From NCBI RefSeq assembly GCF_900176375.1, contig NZ_FWYF01000001.1:496001-560000 (forward strand): a stretch of DNA of 64,000 nucleotides, written 5' to 3'. This DNA is from Reichenbachiella faecimaris. GTDB taxonomy: Bacteria; Bacteroidota; Bacteroidia; Cytophagales; Cyclobacteriaceae. This document shows positions 37,151 through 44,807 of this stretch, piece after piece; the first letter of the stretch is position 1, and each line of letters opens with the position of its first letter. A program made the translations under genes and the position numbers. Under the pieces are notes generated by a model. It saw only the letters and a program-made list of their open reading frames with translations, ran no database searches and was not told the origin of the DNA.

Positions 37151-37447
37151 ATGAATTTAGAAGAAACAACAGCCAAAGTACAAGATTTGGCATCAAAAAA
37201 AAGCGGAGCCATAGGTTCCAAAATTAAATTCCAGTTTGATGAAGGCGTCATTTATCTGGATGACACCACATCGCCCACTCTTGTCTCAAATGCAGACGAC
37301 CCTGCAGATTGCACAGTTCGTATGAGTTTGTCGAATTTCAACAAATTGATGTCTGGCGATATGAATGCCATGGGTGCCTTTATGATGGGCAAAATCAAAG
37401 TGGATGGTGATATGTCCATTGCGATGAAACTGTCTAATTTATTTTAG
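37151..37447 (+). CDS. SCP2 sterol-carrier-like domain protein
   Basis: This 98-residue stand-alone SCP2 domain has the C-terminal signature SLSNFNKLMSGDMNAMGAFMMGKIKVDGDM at about 60-89. SCP2 domains bind fatty acyl chains, CoA esters or sterols in a hydrophobic tunnel. It begins 1 nt after the cyclotransferase stop, so the two are co-expressed, though a functional link is not obvious. Its cytosolic location contrasts with the lipoprotein upstream. Confidence 0.88.
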   Translation: MNLEETTAKVQDLASKKSGAIGSKIKFQFDEGVIYLDDTTSPTLVSNADDPADCTVRMSLSNFNKLMSGDMNAMGAFMMGKIKVDGDMSIAMKLSNLF

Positions 37448-37539
37448 TCCTTGCAACAAACTAATCTAACCTATTAGTTCTTCTCAAGGTGAATAGTAGT
37501 GTCTCACATTCTGGTACGTTTACTTTATAATAAAAAAAT

Positions 37540-38088
37540 ATGAGCACAGAAGAATTGGAAGAACTAAAATACCCTATTGGCAAATTTGAATTCCCTAAAT
37601 CATTTTCAAAAAAAGATATTGAAAATGGCATTCATACCATTTGCCATTTTCCACAGGTTCTAAGAGAAACTGTACAATATCTCTCTGATGATCAATTGAA
37701 CACACCTTACCGACCAGATGGCTGGACTGTTCGCCAACTAGTACATCATCTGGCAGACAGTCACACCAACAGCTATGTCCGCTTCAAGTGGACACTGACA
37801 GAGCCAGAACCCGTCATTAAAGCCTATGATGAAAAAGCATGGGCAGCCCTGGAGGATGCCAAACATGATGCTATTGAACCCTCCCTTCTGCTACTGACAG
37901 CACTTCATTTGAAATGGACAAGTTTGCTCAACAACCTATCCAATGAGGATATGGAAAAGGCATTCATTCATCCCCAAAATGGGAGGAAAGTAAAGCTGTA
38001 TGAGAATATTGAGTTATATGCCTGGCATTGCAATCATCATTTGGCTCACATTATGAACTTGACAGAAAGAATGAATTGGGACAATTGA
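37540..38088 (+). CDS. YfiT/BstA-type DinB-fold transferase
   Basis: This 182-residue protein matches the YfiT branch of DinB-fold proteins (putative metal-dependent hydrolase/bacillithiol S-transferase). PDGWTVRQLVHHLADSHTNSYVRFKW and the C-terminal WHCNHHLAHI supply the metal-binding histidines. Bacillithiol transferases conjugate the thiol to toxic electrophiles; activity is inferred from family only. Being just upstream of the phenylacetate cluster, which makes reactive epoxide intermediates, is suggestive but may be chance. Confidence 0.88.
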   Translation: MSTEELEELKYPIGKFEFPKSFSKKDIENGIHTICHFPQVLRETVQYLSDDQLNTPYRPDGWTVRQLVHHLADSHTNSYVRFKWTLTEPEPVIKAYDEKAWAALEDAKHDAIEPSLLLLTALHLKWTSLLNNLSNEDMEKAFIHPQNGRKVKLYENIELYAWHCNHHLAHIMNLTERMNWDN

Positions 38089-38142
38089 TAAATGCCACGT
38101 GCAATCTTTTTAACTTAATATTATTAAATTCTTTTTCATGTT

Positions 38143-38163
38143 AACTAACATTTGTTAGTTTTG
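38143..38163 (+). promoter_or_regulatory. TetR operator overlapping the paa promoter
   Basis: AACTAACA-TT-TGTTAGTT (38143-38160) is a perfect 18-bp palindrome. The -7 box TAGTTTTG (38156-38163) shares its right half, so a bound repressor would cover the promoter. It agrees in layout with CNAACGNNCGTTNG, the PaaR site I recall from Thermus, apart from A/T at the inner pair. It lies 9 nt before the TetR start. Confidence 0.75.
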
Positions 38164-38169
38164 AGAGAG

Positions 38170-38757
38170 ATGTCAAAAACCAGAGCTAAAAAAACAAAGA
38201 AGCAGATCATATTAGAAGAGGCTGCTACCCTATTCAGAGAAAAGGGATATTCCGCAACTACCATGCGAGACATCGCAGGCAAAGTCGGCGTGGAAGCTGC
38301 AAGTCTTTACAATCACATTACGGGAAAAGAGCAGATCCTCTCTCAAATCTGTTTTTCATTGGCAGACACGTACACCTCAAAAATGGATGTCATTCTCAAC
38401 TCAAATGAATCTGCCATTGACAAAATCAAAGAGTTACTCTTGCTACATGTTGAAATCAATGCCATGAGCTCCCCTTTGGCTAGTGTCATGAATGATGAAT
38501 GGCGCCATTTGACTGAACCCGAACATGGCGAATTCTTAGAAAAAAGACGCGCCTACGAAAACCACTTCCTAACAATCATTGAAGAAGGCATAGCGGATGG
38601 ATCTGTTGTTGTTTCTGATTCAAAAGTTGCCCTATATACTATGCTGTCGTCCATAAGATGGTTGCAACACTGGTATCATTCCAATAAAGACATGAATGTC
38701 GAATCCGTCAAAGAAACAATTATTGGGTTACTAATGAATGGAATTAAAAAGGCATGA
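38170..38757 (+). CDS. TetR-family regulator of the phenylacetate/kynurenine cluster (PaaR-like)
   Basis: This protein of about 195 residues has a TetR N-terminal helix-turn-helix (AATLFREKGYSATTMRDIAGKVGVEAASLYNHITGKE, about 14-50) and a ligand-binding C-terminal domain of the kind seen in PaaR/FadR-like acyl-CoA sensors. I place the start at ATG 38170; a TTG at 38152 would lie within the operator. It heads the cluster, its stop overlaps the next start (ATGA), and the palindrome at its own promoter suggests autoregulation. Phenylacetyl-CoA as effector is inferred by analogy with PaaR. Confidence 0.85.
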   Translation: MSKTRAKKTKKQIILEEAATLFREKGYSATTMRDIAGKVGVEAASLYNHITGKEQILSQICFSLADTYTSKMDVILNSNESAIDKIKELLLLHVEINAMSSPLASVMNDEWRHLTEPEHGEFLEKRRAYENHFLTIIEEGIADGSVVVSDSKVALYTMLSSIRWLQHWYHSNKDMNVESVKETIIGLLMNGIKKA

Positions 38758-40097
38758 GCAAGCAAATAACCATCGTAGGTGCAGGTTTGGTTGGTTCATT
38801 ACTAGCTGCTTTGCTTGGTAAGCGAGGTCATCAAGTCCATGTGTACGAACGCAGACTTGACATTCGAAACGCAGACATCTCTGCTGGCAAATCTATCAAT
38901 ATGGCATGTTCAGCCAGGGGTTGGAAAGCACTAGACCTAGTGGGTGCTGGCGACAAAGTACGAGAAGCTGCCATAGCTATGAAAGGCCGTATGATGCATG
39001 GTACGGACGAATCATTGACCTTCCAACCTTACGGAAAGGAAGGTGAAGCCATCTATTCCATCTCCAGAGCAGGGTTGAATCAAATACTCATAGATCATGC
39101 GGATGAATATGAAAATGTCAACTTTTATTTCGAACACAAATGTGTAAATATTGATTTGGATACTCCAGTTGCATCCTTTGAACTGGCAAATGGAAAAACA
39201 AAGTACGTAGAGTCTGATTTGATTTTCGGTACAGATGGTGCCTTTTCTGCTGTTCGTTCAGTCATGCAGAAATTGAAACACTTCAACTATTCTCAAGAAT
39301 ATATCAGCCACGATTACAAGGAATTAAGCATTGAAGCTAAGAATGGTGATTTCCAAATGGATAAGCATGCGCTACACATTTGGCCAAGAGGAAGTCACAT
39401 GCTGATAGCGCTACCAAATCCAGACGGCAGTTTTACTTGCACGCTTTTCCTTCCCTATGAAGGTGAGAATTCATTCGAAAAATTAAATTCTGAATCTGAA
39501 ATCAAAACATTCTTTGAAAACAAATTTCCTGACGCCCTCAAATTGATTCCTAACCTCATTGATTTATTCAATGAAAACCCCACCTCCCCTCTTGTGATTA
39601 TCAAATGCTTTCCTTGGACTCACAATGGCAAAGTAGCTCTGATTGGCGATGCCTCTCATGCCATTGTCCCATTCTATGGGCAAGGGATGAATGCAGGATT
39701 TGAGGATGTTTCAATTTTAAATGAATTGCTGGACGAGCATGGTGAAAATTGGTCTGAACTCTTTAAAGCATTCGAAACATCTCGTAAACCAGATGCTGAT
39801 GCCATTGCTGATTTAGCACTTAAGAATTTTATTGAAATGAGAGACCTGGTAGGTCAGGATTGGTTCTTAAAAAGAAAGAAAATAGAAAGAGCACTTTATG
39901 AAACCTTCCCAAAAGATTTCATCCCACAATATTCTATGGTTTCCTTCACCCATACGCCTTATAGTGAAGCCGTAAGAAAAGGAAATCAACAAGATTTGAT
40001 TCTTGACGCATTAGCTAACCACGAAGATATTTTAGACATCATTGATCGGGGTGAATTCAAAAGTTACGTTGAAGCAAACCACATTATCCAAAACTAA
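38754..40097 (+). CDS. kmo: Kynurenine 3-monooxygenase
   Basis: This 447-residue FAD monooxygenase hydroxylates L-kynurenine with NADPH and O2 to 3-hydroxykynurenine. The Rossmann GAGLVGSLLA at 8-17, the kynurenine-monooxygenase block ALHIWPRGSHMLIALPNPDGSFTCTLF (about 200-226) and GDASHAIVPFYGQGMNAGFED near 299-319 are diagnostic. It has a C-terminal tail that may be soluble, without the eukaryotic membrane anchor. It is unusual that it is coupled by ATGA overlap to the paa regulator and is 1 nt from paaE, placing a tryptophan step under phenylacetate-type control. Confidence 0.93.
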   Translation: MSKQITIVGAGLVGSLLAALLGKRGHQVHVYERRLDIRNADISAGKSINMACSARGWKALDLVGAGDKVREAAIAMKGRMMHGTDESLTFQPYGKEGEAIYSISRAGLNQILIDHADEYENVNFYFEHKCVNIDLDTPVASFELANGKTKYVESDLIFGTDGAFSAVRSVMQKLKHFNYSQEYISHDYKELSIEAKNGDFQMDKHALHIWPRGSHMLIALPNPDGSFTCTLFLPYEGENSFEKLNSESEIKTFFENKFPDALKLIPNLIDLFNENPTSPLVIIKCFPWTHNGKVALIGDASHAIVPFYGQGMNAGFEDVSILNELLDEHGENWSELFKAFETSRKPDADAIADLALKNFIEMRDLVGQDWFLKRKKIERALYETFPKDFIPQYSMVSFTHTPYSEAVRKGNQQDLILDALANHEDILDIIDRGEFKSYVEANHIIQN

Positions 40098-40098
40098 G

Positions 40099-41172
40099 AT
40101 GCATCATTTTTACCCACTTAAAATATCAAAACTCATTAAAGAAACCAATGACTGTGTTTCTTTAGAGTTTGATGTGCCTGATGAAAACAAATCTCTCTTT
40201 TCTTACAAACAAGGGCAGCACGTTACGCTTAAGAAAACCATAAATGGAGAAGACGTTAGACGCTCCTACTCCATCTGTACCAGTCCAAAGGAAGGCCGCC
40301 TTAAAGTAGCAATTAAGAAAGTGGATGGCGGAGCATTTTCAACTTTCGCCAACGACAACTTGAAAGAAGGAGAAGAGCTGGAAGTCATGCCACCATCTGG
40401 AAGCTTCAATTCAGAACTTAAAGCCGAGCAAGCCAAAAATTATGTTGGTTTTGCTGGTGGCAGTGGTATTACTCCTATCATTTCCATTCTTAAGTCAGTA
40501 ATGGATACTGAACCTAAAAGTGAGTTTACACTGATCTACGCAAATCGTGGAACTGACACAATTGTTTTCAAAGAGGAAATCGAGGGATTAAAAAATACTT
40601 ACATGGAGAGGTTGAATATCTTCCATGTATTCAGTGAGGAACATACAGAGTTTCCCTTGTTTGAAGGGTTTGTAGATCAAGAAAAAGTGACTGCATTTTC
40701 CAAAACCATCATTGATCTCAATTCAACAGATGAGTTCTTTATTTGTGGACCAGAGCCTATGATGCTGGGAATACAAGCTGCTTTATTGGATTTAAACGTT
40801 GATAAATCAAAAGTTCATATAGAACTGTTTACCAGCCCTGTAGGTAAACTTGGCACTGGATCTGGCCAAAAGAAAGAATCTTTCGAAAAGGTAAAATGCA
40901 AAGTCACCATCCAAATAGATGGTGTAAAAATGGACTTCGATTATAACAGCAATGACTCAATTTTGGATGCTGCAGCAAAAAAAGGCGCTGATCTCCCTTA
41001 CGCTTGCAAGGGTGGTGTGTGCTGTACTTGCAAGGCAAAATTGATAGAAGGTGAAGTGGACATGGCTGTCAACTATGCCTTAGAACAAGATGAAATTGAC
41101 AGAGGATATGTACTGAGTTGTCAGGCGCACCCTAAAACAGACCGAGTGGTCTTAAGTTTCGACGAAAACTAG
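40099..41172 (+). CDS. paaE: Phenylacetyl-CoA 1,2-epoxidase, reductase subunit PaaE
   Basis: This protein of about 357 residues has an FAD-binding and an NAD(P)-binding ferredoxin-reductase domain (residues ~1-240, with RRSYSIC and GGSGITPIISIL) and a C-terminal plant-type 2Fe-2S domain (CKGGVCCTCKAKL plus a fourth Cys in SCQAHP). It passes electrons from NADPH to the di-iron site of PaaA. I chose the ATG at 40099, 1 nt after the kmo stop; a TTG at 40042 would overlap kmo without homology. Confidence 0.95.
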   Translation: MHHFYPLKISKLIKETNDCVSLEFDVPDENKSLFSYKQGQHVTLKKTINGEDVRRSYSICTSPKEGRLKVAIKKVDGGAFSTFANDNLKEGEELEVMPPSGSFNSELKAEQAKNYVGFAGGSGITPIISILKSVMDTEPKSEFTLIYANRGTDTIVFKEEIEGLKNTYMERLNIFHVFSEEHTEFPLFEGFVDQEKVTAFSKTIIDLNSTDEFFICGPEPMMLGIQAALLDLNVDKSKVHIELFTSPVGKLGTGSGQKKESFEKVKCKVTIQIDGVKMDFDYNSNDSILDAAAKKGADLPYACKGGVCCTCKAKLIEGEVDMAVNYALEQDEIDRGYVLSCQAHPKTDRVVLSFDEN

Positions 41173-41222
41173 TCATTGACTAAGGATAGGATATTGAGTA
41201 AATTTATAGAAAGGCCCAAAAG

Positions 41223-42161
41223 ATGAACACGATAGATTTAGAAAAAGAATTTCAGCGTAAGCTAGATGCTGAGGAGAAAATCGAGCCCAAAGACTGGATG
41301 CCCGACGACTATCGAAAAACGCTGATCAGACAAATTTCACAGCATGCCCATTCTGAGATTGTCGGGATGCTGCCAGAAGGGAATTGGTTGACACGTGCCC
41401 CTTCTCTAAGAAGAAAGGTAGCCGCCTTAGCCAAAGTACAAGACGAAGCTGGTCATGGTTTGTATCTATACAGTGCCTGCGAAACACTCGGCGTGGAGCG
41501 TGATGATTTACTGGATCAATTACACACAGGTACAGCCAAATACTCTTCCATCTTCAACTACCCTACCCTGACTTGGGCTGATATGGGAGCGATTGGTTGG
41601 TTAGTAGATGGCGCAGCCATCATGAACCAGGTACCACTTTGCAGATGCTCTTATGGCCCCTATGCCAGAGCTATGGTTCGTGTATGCAAGGAAGAGAGCT
41701 TTCATCAGCGACAAGGTTATGAAATCATGCTTTCGCTTTGCAAGGGCACTCCAGAGCAGAAAGCCATGGCACAAGATGCATTGAATAGATGGTGGTGGCC
41801 ATCCATTATGATGTTCGGCCCCAACGATGCAGACTCACCACATACAGCTCAGTCCATGAATTGGAAAATTAAAAGATTCACTAATGACGAGCTGCGACAG
41901 AAATTTATTGACGCCACGAAACCTCAAGCCGATATTTTGGGTATTTCAATTCCAGATCCAGACTTAAAATGGAATGAAAAAACTGGGCACTATGATTTTG
42001 GAGCAATCAACTGGGATGAATTCTGGGCAGTTGTGAAAGGCAATGGCCCTTGCAATAAAGAAAGACTTGCAACTAGAAAGAAAGCCTATGAAAATGGTGC
42101 TTGGGTACGAGAAGCAGCCTTGGCACATGCCGAAAAAAGAAAGAAAAAATCAGCAGCATAA
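41223..42161 (+). CDS. paaA: Phenylacetyl-CoA 1,2-epoxidase, catalytic subunit PaaA
   Basis: This 312-residue di-iron subunit epoxidises the ring of phenylacetyl-CoA with O2. Ferritin-like helices carry the iron-ligand motifs: E and DEAGH near residues 73-80, and [11 protein letters not shown] near 160-170. The [31 protein letters not shown] opening is characteristic. It acts in the cytosolic PaaABCE complex; PaaB and PaaC follow. There is a 50-nt gap from paaE. Confidence 0.96.
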   Translation: MNTIDLEKEFQRKLDAEEKIEPKDWMPDDYRKTLIRQISQHAHSEIVGMLPEGNWLTRAPSLRRKVAALAKVQDEAGHGLYLYSACETLGVERDDLLDQLHTGTAKYSSIFNYPTLTWADMGAIGWLVDGAAIMNQVPLCRCSYGPYARAMVRVCKEESFHQRQGYEIMLSLCKGTPEQKAMAQDALNRWWWPSIMMFGPNDADSPHTAQSMNWKIKRFTNDELRQKFIDATKPQADILGISIPDPDLKWNEKTGHYDFGAINWDEFWAVVKGNGPCNKERLATRKKAYENGAWVREAALAHAEKRKKKSAA

Positions 42162-42178
42162 TTCCTAATTTGATAATC

Positions 42179-42466
42179 ATGAGCAACAAGAATTGGCCCC
42201 TTTGGGAAATATTTATAAGAAGCAAATCAGGCATCAATCATAAGCATGTGGGTAGTCTACATGCCGCTGACGCAGAAATGGCCGTTGAAAACGCCAGAGA
42301 CGTCTATACACGCAGAAGTGAAGGTGTGAGTATCTGGGTAGTGCCATCAAGTGAAATCACGGCATCTGACCCTGAGGAGGGGGCCGAGCTCTTCGAGCCT
42401 GCACAAAGCAAAGTGTACCGCCACCCTACTTTCTACAATTTACCTGACGAGCTCAAAAACATGTAA
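42179..42466 (+). CDS. paaB: Phenylacetyl-CoA epoxidase subunit PaaB
   Basis: This protein of about 95 residues opens MSNKNWPLWEIFIRSKSG and has HVGSLHAADAEMAVENARDVYTRR, the standard PaaB signature. It is a small structural subunit that bridges the PaaAC heterodimers; it is not catalytic. I chose ATG 42179 because an upstream frame start at 42101 would read through the paaA end. There is 17 nt from paaA and 1 nt to paaC. Confidence 0.95.
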   Translation: MSNKNWPLWEIFIRSKSGINHKHVGSLHAADAEMAVENARDVYTRRSEGVSIWVVPSSEITASDPEEGAELFEPAQSKVYRHPTFYNLPDELKNM

Positions 42467-42467
42467 G

Positions 42468-43226
42468 ATGGTAGAGCAAAAAGATACATACAACTACGTC
42501 CTGAGACTTGCTGATAATTGCTTGATTTTGGGACAAAGATTGGCTGAATGGTGCGGTCATGGACCAGTGTTGGAACAAGATATTGCTTTGACCAACATCT
42601 CACTGGATTTGATCGGTCAGGCCAGAAATTACTATCAATATGCAGCCGAGCTTACAGGTGGAGAGAAGTCTGAAGACGACATTGCCTTCTTGAGAAATGA
42701 TAGAGAATACCAAAATTTACTATTGGTAGAGCAACCCAACAATGATTTTGCTTACACCATCATTAGACAATACCTGTTTGATGTATTTCATTTTCATTTG
42801 CTGAATGAATTGACTTCAAGCAAAGATGAATCAATTGCTTCCATTGCTCAGAAAAGCATCAAAGAAGTGACCTATCACAAAAGATGGAGTGGACAATGGG
42901 TGCTTCGTTTGGGAGATGGCACGGAGGAAAGTCAAACTAAAATGCAAACTGCCTTGGATCACTTCTGGGCGTACGCATTTGAAAGCATCACACCAGACGA
43001 GCTAGACAAAAAAATAGCCACTGAAGGTATTGGAGCTAATCTTGAAAAAATAGCTGAAACAGTAAAGAAAGAAATTGAATCTCATTTACGCGAGGCCACG
43101 CTCTCAATTCCAGAGAGCAATTGGAATCAAACAGGGGGGAAAACAGGCATGCATTCTGAGCACTTAGGCTATTTATTGGCAGAAATGCAACACTTACAAA
43201 GATCATTTCCAGGTGCTGAATGGTAA
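42468..43226 (+). CDS. paaC: Phenylacetyl-CoA epoxidase structural subunit PaaC
   Basis: This protein of about 252 residues has a ferritin-like fold without the metal ligands of PaaA, and supports PaaA in the epoxidase. Motifs RLADNCLILGQRLAEWCGHGPVLEQDIALTNI and DLIGQARNYYQYAAEL are typical. The ATG at 42468 is 1 nt after the paaB stop; an earlier in-frame start at 42351 would lie wholly within paaB. The 3' end overlaps paaD by 7 nt. Confidence 0.95.
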   Translation: MVEQKDTYNYVLRLADNCLILGQRLAEWCGHGPVLEQDIALTNISLDLIGQARNYYQYAAELTGGEKSEDDIAFLRNDREYQNLLLVEQPNNDFAYTIIRQYLFDVFHFHLLNELTSSKDESIASIAQKSIKEVTYHKRWSGQWVLRLGDGTEESQTKMQTALDHFWAYAFESITPDELDKKIATEGIGANLEKIAETVKKEIESHLREATLSIPESNWNQTGGKTGMHSEHLGYLLAEMQHLQRSFPGAEW

Positions 43227-43714
43227 ATACAGGTACCATATCACCAGATCAAATCTTGAATACCTTGCGCACTGTGATGGATCCTGAGATTCCTGTACTG
43301 TCCGTAGTGGACATGGGTGTGATCAGACATATAGAAGTAACGGATCATTTAATTGTGACCATCACACCAACGTACTCAGGATGCCCTGCCATGAACACCA
43401 TTGAAGAAGACATTAAAAAATGTTTGTTGGAAGAAGGTTATGAAGGTGTGCAGGTAAAAACAGTACTCCAACCCGCATGGACAACAGACTGGTTGACTGA
43501 GCACGGTCGAGAGCAACTAAAAGCATACGGGATCGCTCCTCCACAAGGAAGCACTTCCAAGCGCGCATTGTTTCTCGAAGACGAAACTGTACCCTGTCCT
43601 CAGTGCAACTCAAAAAACACGATACTGGTTAGCGAATTTGGCTCTACGGCCTGTAAAGCACAATACAAATGCAAAGACTGCTTGGAGCCCTTCGATTACT
43701 TTAAATGTATTTGA
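43220..43714 (+). CDS. paaD: PaaD, iron-sulfur/metal maturation factor for the epoxidase
   Basis: This 164-residue protein has an N-terminal MIP18/DUF59 domain (TLRTVMDPEIPVLSVVDMGVI, about 10-95) and a C-terminal four-cysteine zinc ribbon (CPQC...KCKDC, about 130-160). PaaD is needed for epoxidase activity, apparently for iron delivery or iron-sulfur assembly on PaaE. It overlaps paaC by 7 nt, a sign of coupling. A short word-repeat precedes the next gene. Confidence 0.94.
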   Translation: MVNTGTISPDQILNTLRTVMDPEIPVLSVVDMGVIRHIEVTDHLIVTITPTYSGCPAMNTIEEDIKKCLLEEGYEGVQVKTVLQPAWTTDWLTEHGREQLKAYGIAPPQGSTSKRALFLEDETVPCPQCNSKNTILVSEFGSTACKAQYKCKDCLEPFDYFKCI

Positions 43715-43715
43715 T

Positions 43716-43750
43716 GCCAAACACTTGAAACCAAACACAAAGACACAAAA
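43716..43750. repeat. Word repeat between paaD and paaG
   Basis: Read on the minus strand this is GTGTCTTT-GTGTTTGG-TTTCA-AGTGTTTGGC, the same AGTGTTTGG words that flank the four-helix-bundle gene at 51403-51738. There is no gene and only one arm. It fills the whole gap between paaD and the next ATG. Confidence 0.5.
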
Positions 43751-44530
43751 ATGACCCATACCCTACAACACGAAATCAAAGACGGCATAGCCATCATCCG
43801 ATTCAATAGACCAGACGTCTTCAACAGCTTCAATCGTGAGATGGCATTGGGATTTCAAGAATTATTGGATCAATGTGGTCAAAATGATAAAGTAAGGGCT
43901 ATCTATCTCACAGGAAATGGTAAGGCATTTTGTGCAGGACAAGATTTAGCGGAAGTTACTGCGTCTGATGCCCCTTTCATTGAAAATATTGTAGCCGAGC
44001 ATTACAATCCTATTGTTCGCAGAATCAGAGAAATAGAAAAGCCAATCATTTGCGCAGTCAATGGTGTGGCAGCAGGTGCTGGGGCCAATCTGGCTTTGGC
44101 TTGCGACATAGTCGTTGCGACTGAAACAGCTTCGTTTATTCAAGCCTTTAGCAAAATTGGCTTGATTCCAGACAGTGGTGGCACGTTTTTTCTACCAAAA
44201 CTTATTGGCTTTCAAAAAGCGAGTGCTCTGATGATGATGGGTGACAAAGTTTCTGCAACGGATGCTGAAAAAATGGGTATGATCTATAAGGTATTCAGTA
44301 CTGAAGAATTTGACGAAGAGTCTATGAAAATCGCTCAGACGATTTCCAAAATGCCAACTTTAGGGTTGGTTTACACCAAAAAATTGCTCAATACTGGTAT
44401 GACAAATAATCTCAAAGAGCAATTGGATCAAGAAGAAATCTATCAATCAAAAGCTGGTAAAACTGTAGACTATAATGAAGGCGTTCAGGCCTTTTTAGAG
44501 AAACGCAAACCTAAGTTTGTAGGGAAATAA
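43751..44530 (+). CDS. paaG: Ring-epoxide isomerase PaaG (crotonase family)
   Basis: This 259-residue crotonase-fold enzyme turns the 1,2-epoxide of phenylacetyl-CoA into the seven-membered oxepin-CoA and can isomerise later intermediates. The oxyanion-hole motifs AFCAGQDL (~60-67) and AVNGVAAGAGANLALACDI match PaaG, and SFIQAFSKIGLIPDSGGTFFLP is more like PaaG than ordinary enoyl-CoA hydratases (a catalytic Asp after IP). It is followed by the decayed four-helix element. Confidence 0.92.
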   Translation: MTHTLQHEIKDGIAIIRFNRPDVFNSFNREMALGFQELLDQCGQNDKVRAIYLTGNGKAFCAGQDLAEVTASDAPFIENIVAEHYNPIVRRIREIEKPIICAVNGVAAGAGANLALACDIVVATETASFIQAFSKIGLIPDSGGTFFLPKLIGFQKASALMMMGDKVSATDAEKMGMIYKVFSTEEFDEESMKIAQTISKMPTLGLVYTKKLLNTGMTNNLKEQLDQEEIYQSKAGKTVDYNEGVQAFLEKRKPKFVGK

Positions 44531-44578
44531 ACGAAATAGCAAATTTCAAAAAAAACAAATAACAAATCGTACCTACCA
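44531..44578. repeat. Left flank of the decayed four-helix-bundle element
   Basis: Read on the minus strand it contains ATTTGTT-ATTTGTT-TTTTTTGAA-ATTTGC. These ATTTG words reappear on the plus strand in the right flank (44754-44807), making an imperfect inverted repeat around the pseudogene. Confidence 0.6.
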
Positions 44579-44753
44579 ATGACTAACCAAAAAAAAATAT
44601 GACCTTGAAGATCGAATTTATGAATTTGAAAAACAGGTGAGATTATTAATGGAAACTAACGAATCGCAAAATGTGGACTAAGTAAAATTATTGCTTCAAG
44701 AAGCTACAGAGTTGAAAAAGGTATTATCAGCAATGATAGAAAAATCAAAATAA
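44579..44753 (+). pseudogene. Remnant of a four-helix-bundle (23S rRNA intervening-sequence protein family) gene
   Basis: The ATG at 44579 reads MTNQK and meets TGA through an extra A in an A9 run. With A8 the frame continues as YDLEDRIYEFEKQVRLLM, the N-terminal block of the larger four-helix-bundle family. It then reaches a stop at 44679-44681. The same frame goes on with LLLQEATELKKVLSAMIEKSK and a stop at 44751-44753, which is the family C-terminus. About 60 central codons are missing. Thus a frameshift, an internal deletion and an in-frame stop are present. The protein family is the one encoded in 23S rRNA intervening sequences and related to the bacterial Avd fold. Confidence 0.75.
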
Positions 44754-44807
44754 GTTGTTTGTAACCCCTTATAATTTGTCTTTTGAATATTGGAATTTGA
44801 AAAAGGT
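44754..44807. repeat. Right flank of the decayed four-helix-bundle element
   Basis: AATTTGTC-TTTTGAAT-ATTGGA-ATTTGA words lie on the plus strand directly before the paaH start codon, mirroring the left flank at 44531-44578. A TTG at 44790 within it is not a real start. Confidence 0.6.

Noticed and set aside
42351-42467. Longer start for paaC and (42101) for paaB
   Set aside because: The extensions read through the preceding paa genes out of their frame; ATGs at 42468 and 42179 give standard N-termini 1 and 17 nt after the previous stops.
44579-44602. Short real gene starting MTNQKKI
   Set aside because: It stops after seven codons; the family N-terminus continues in the next frame, so this is a broken gene.
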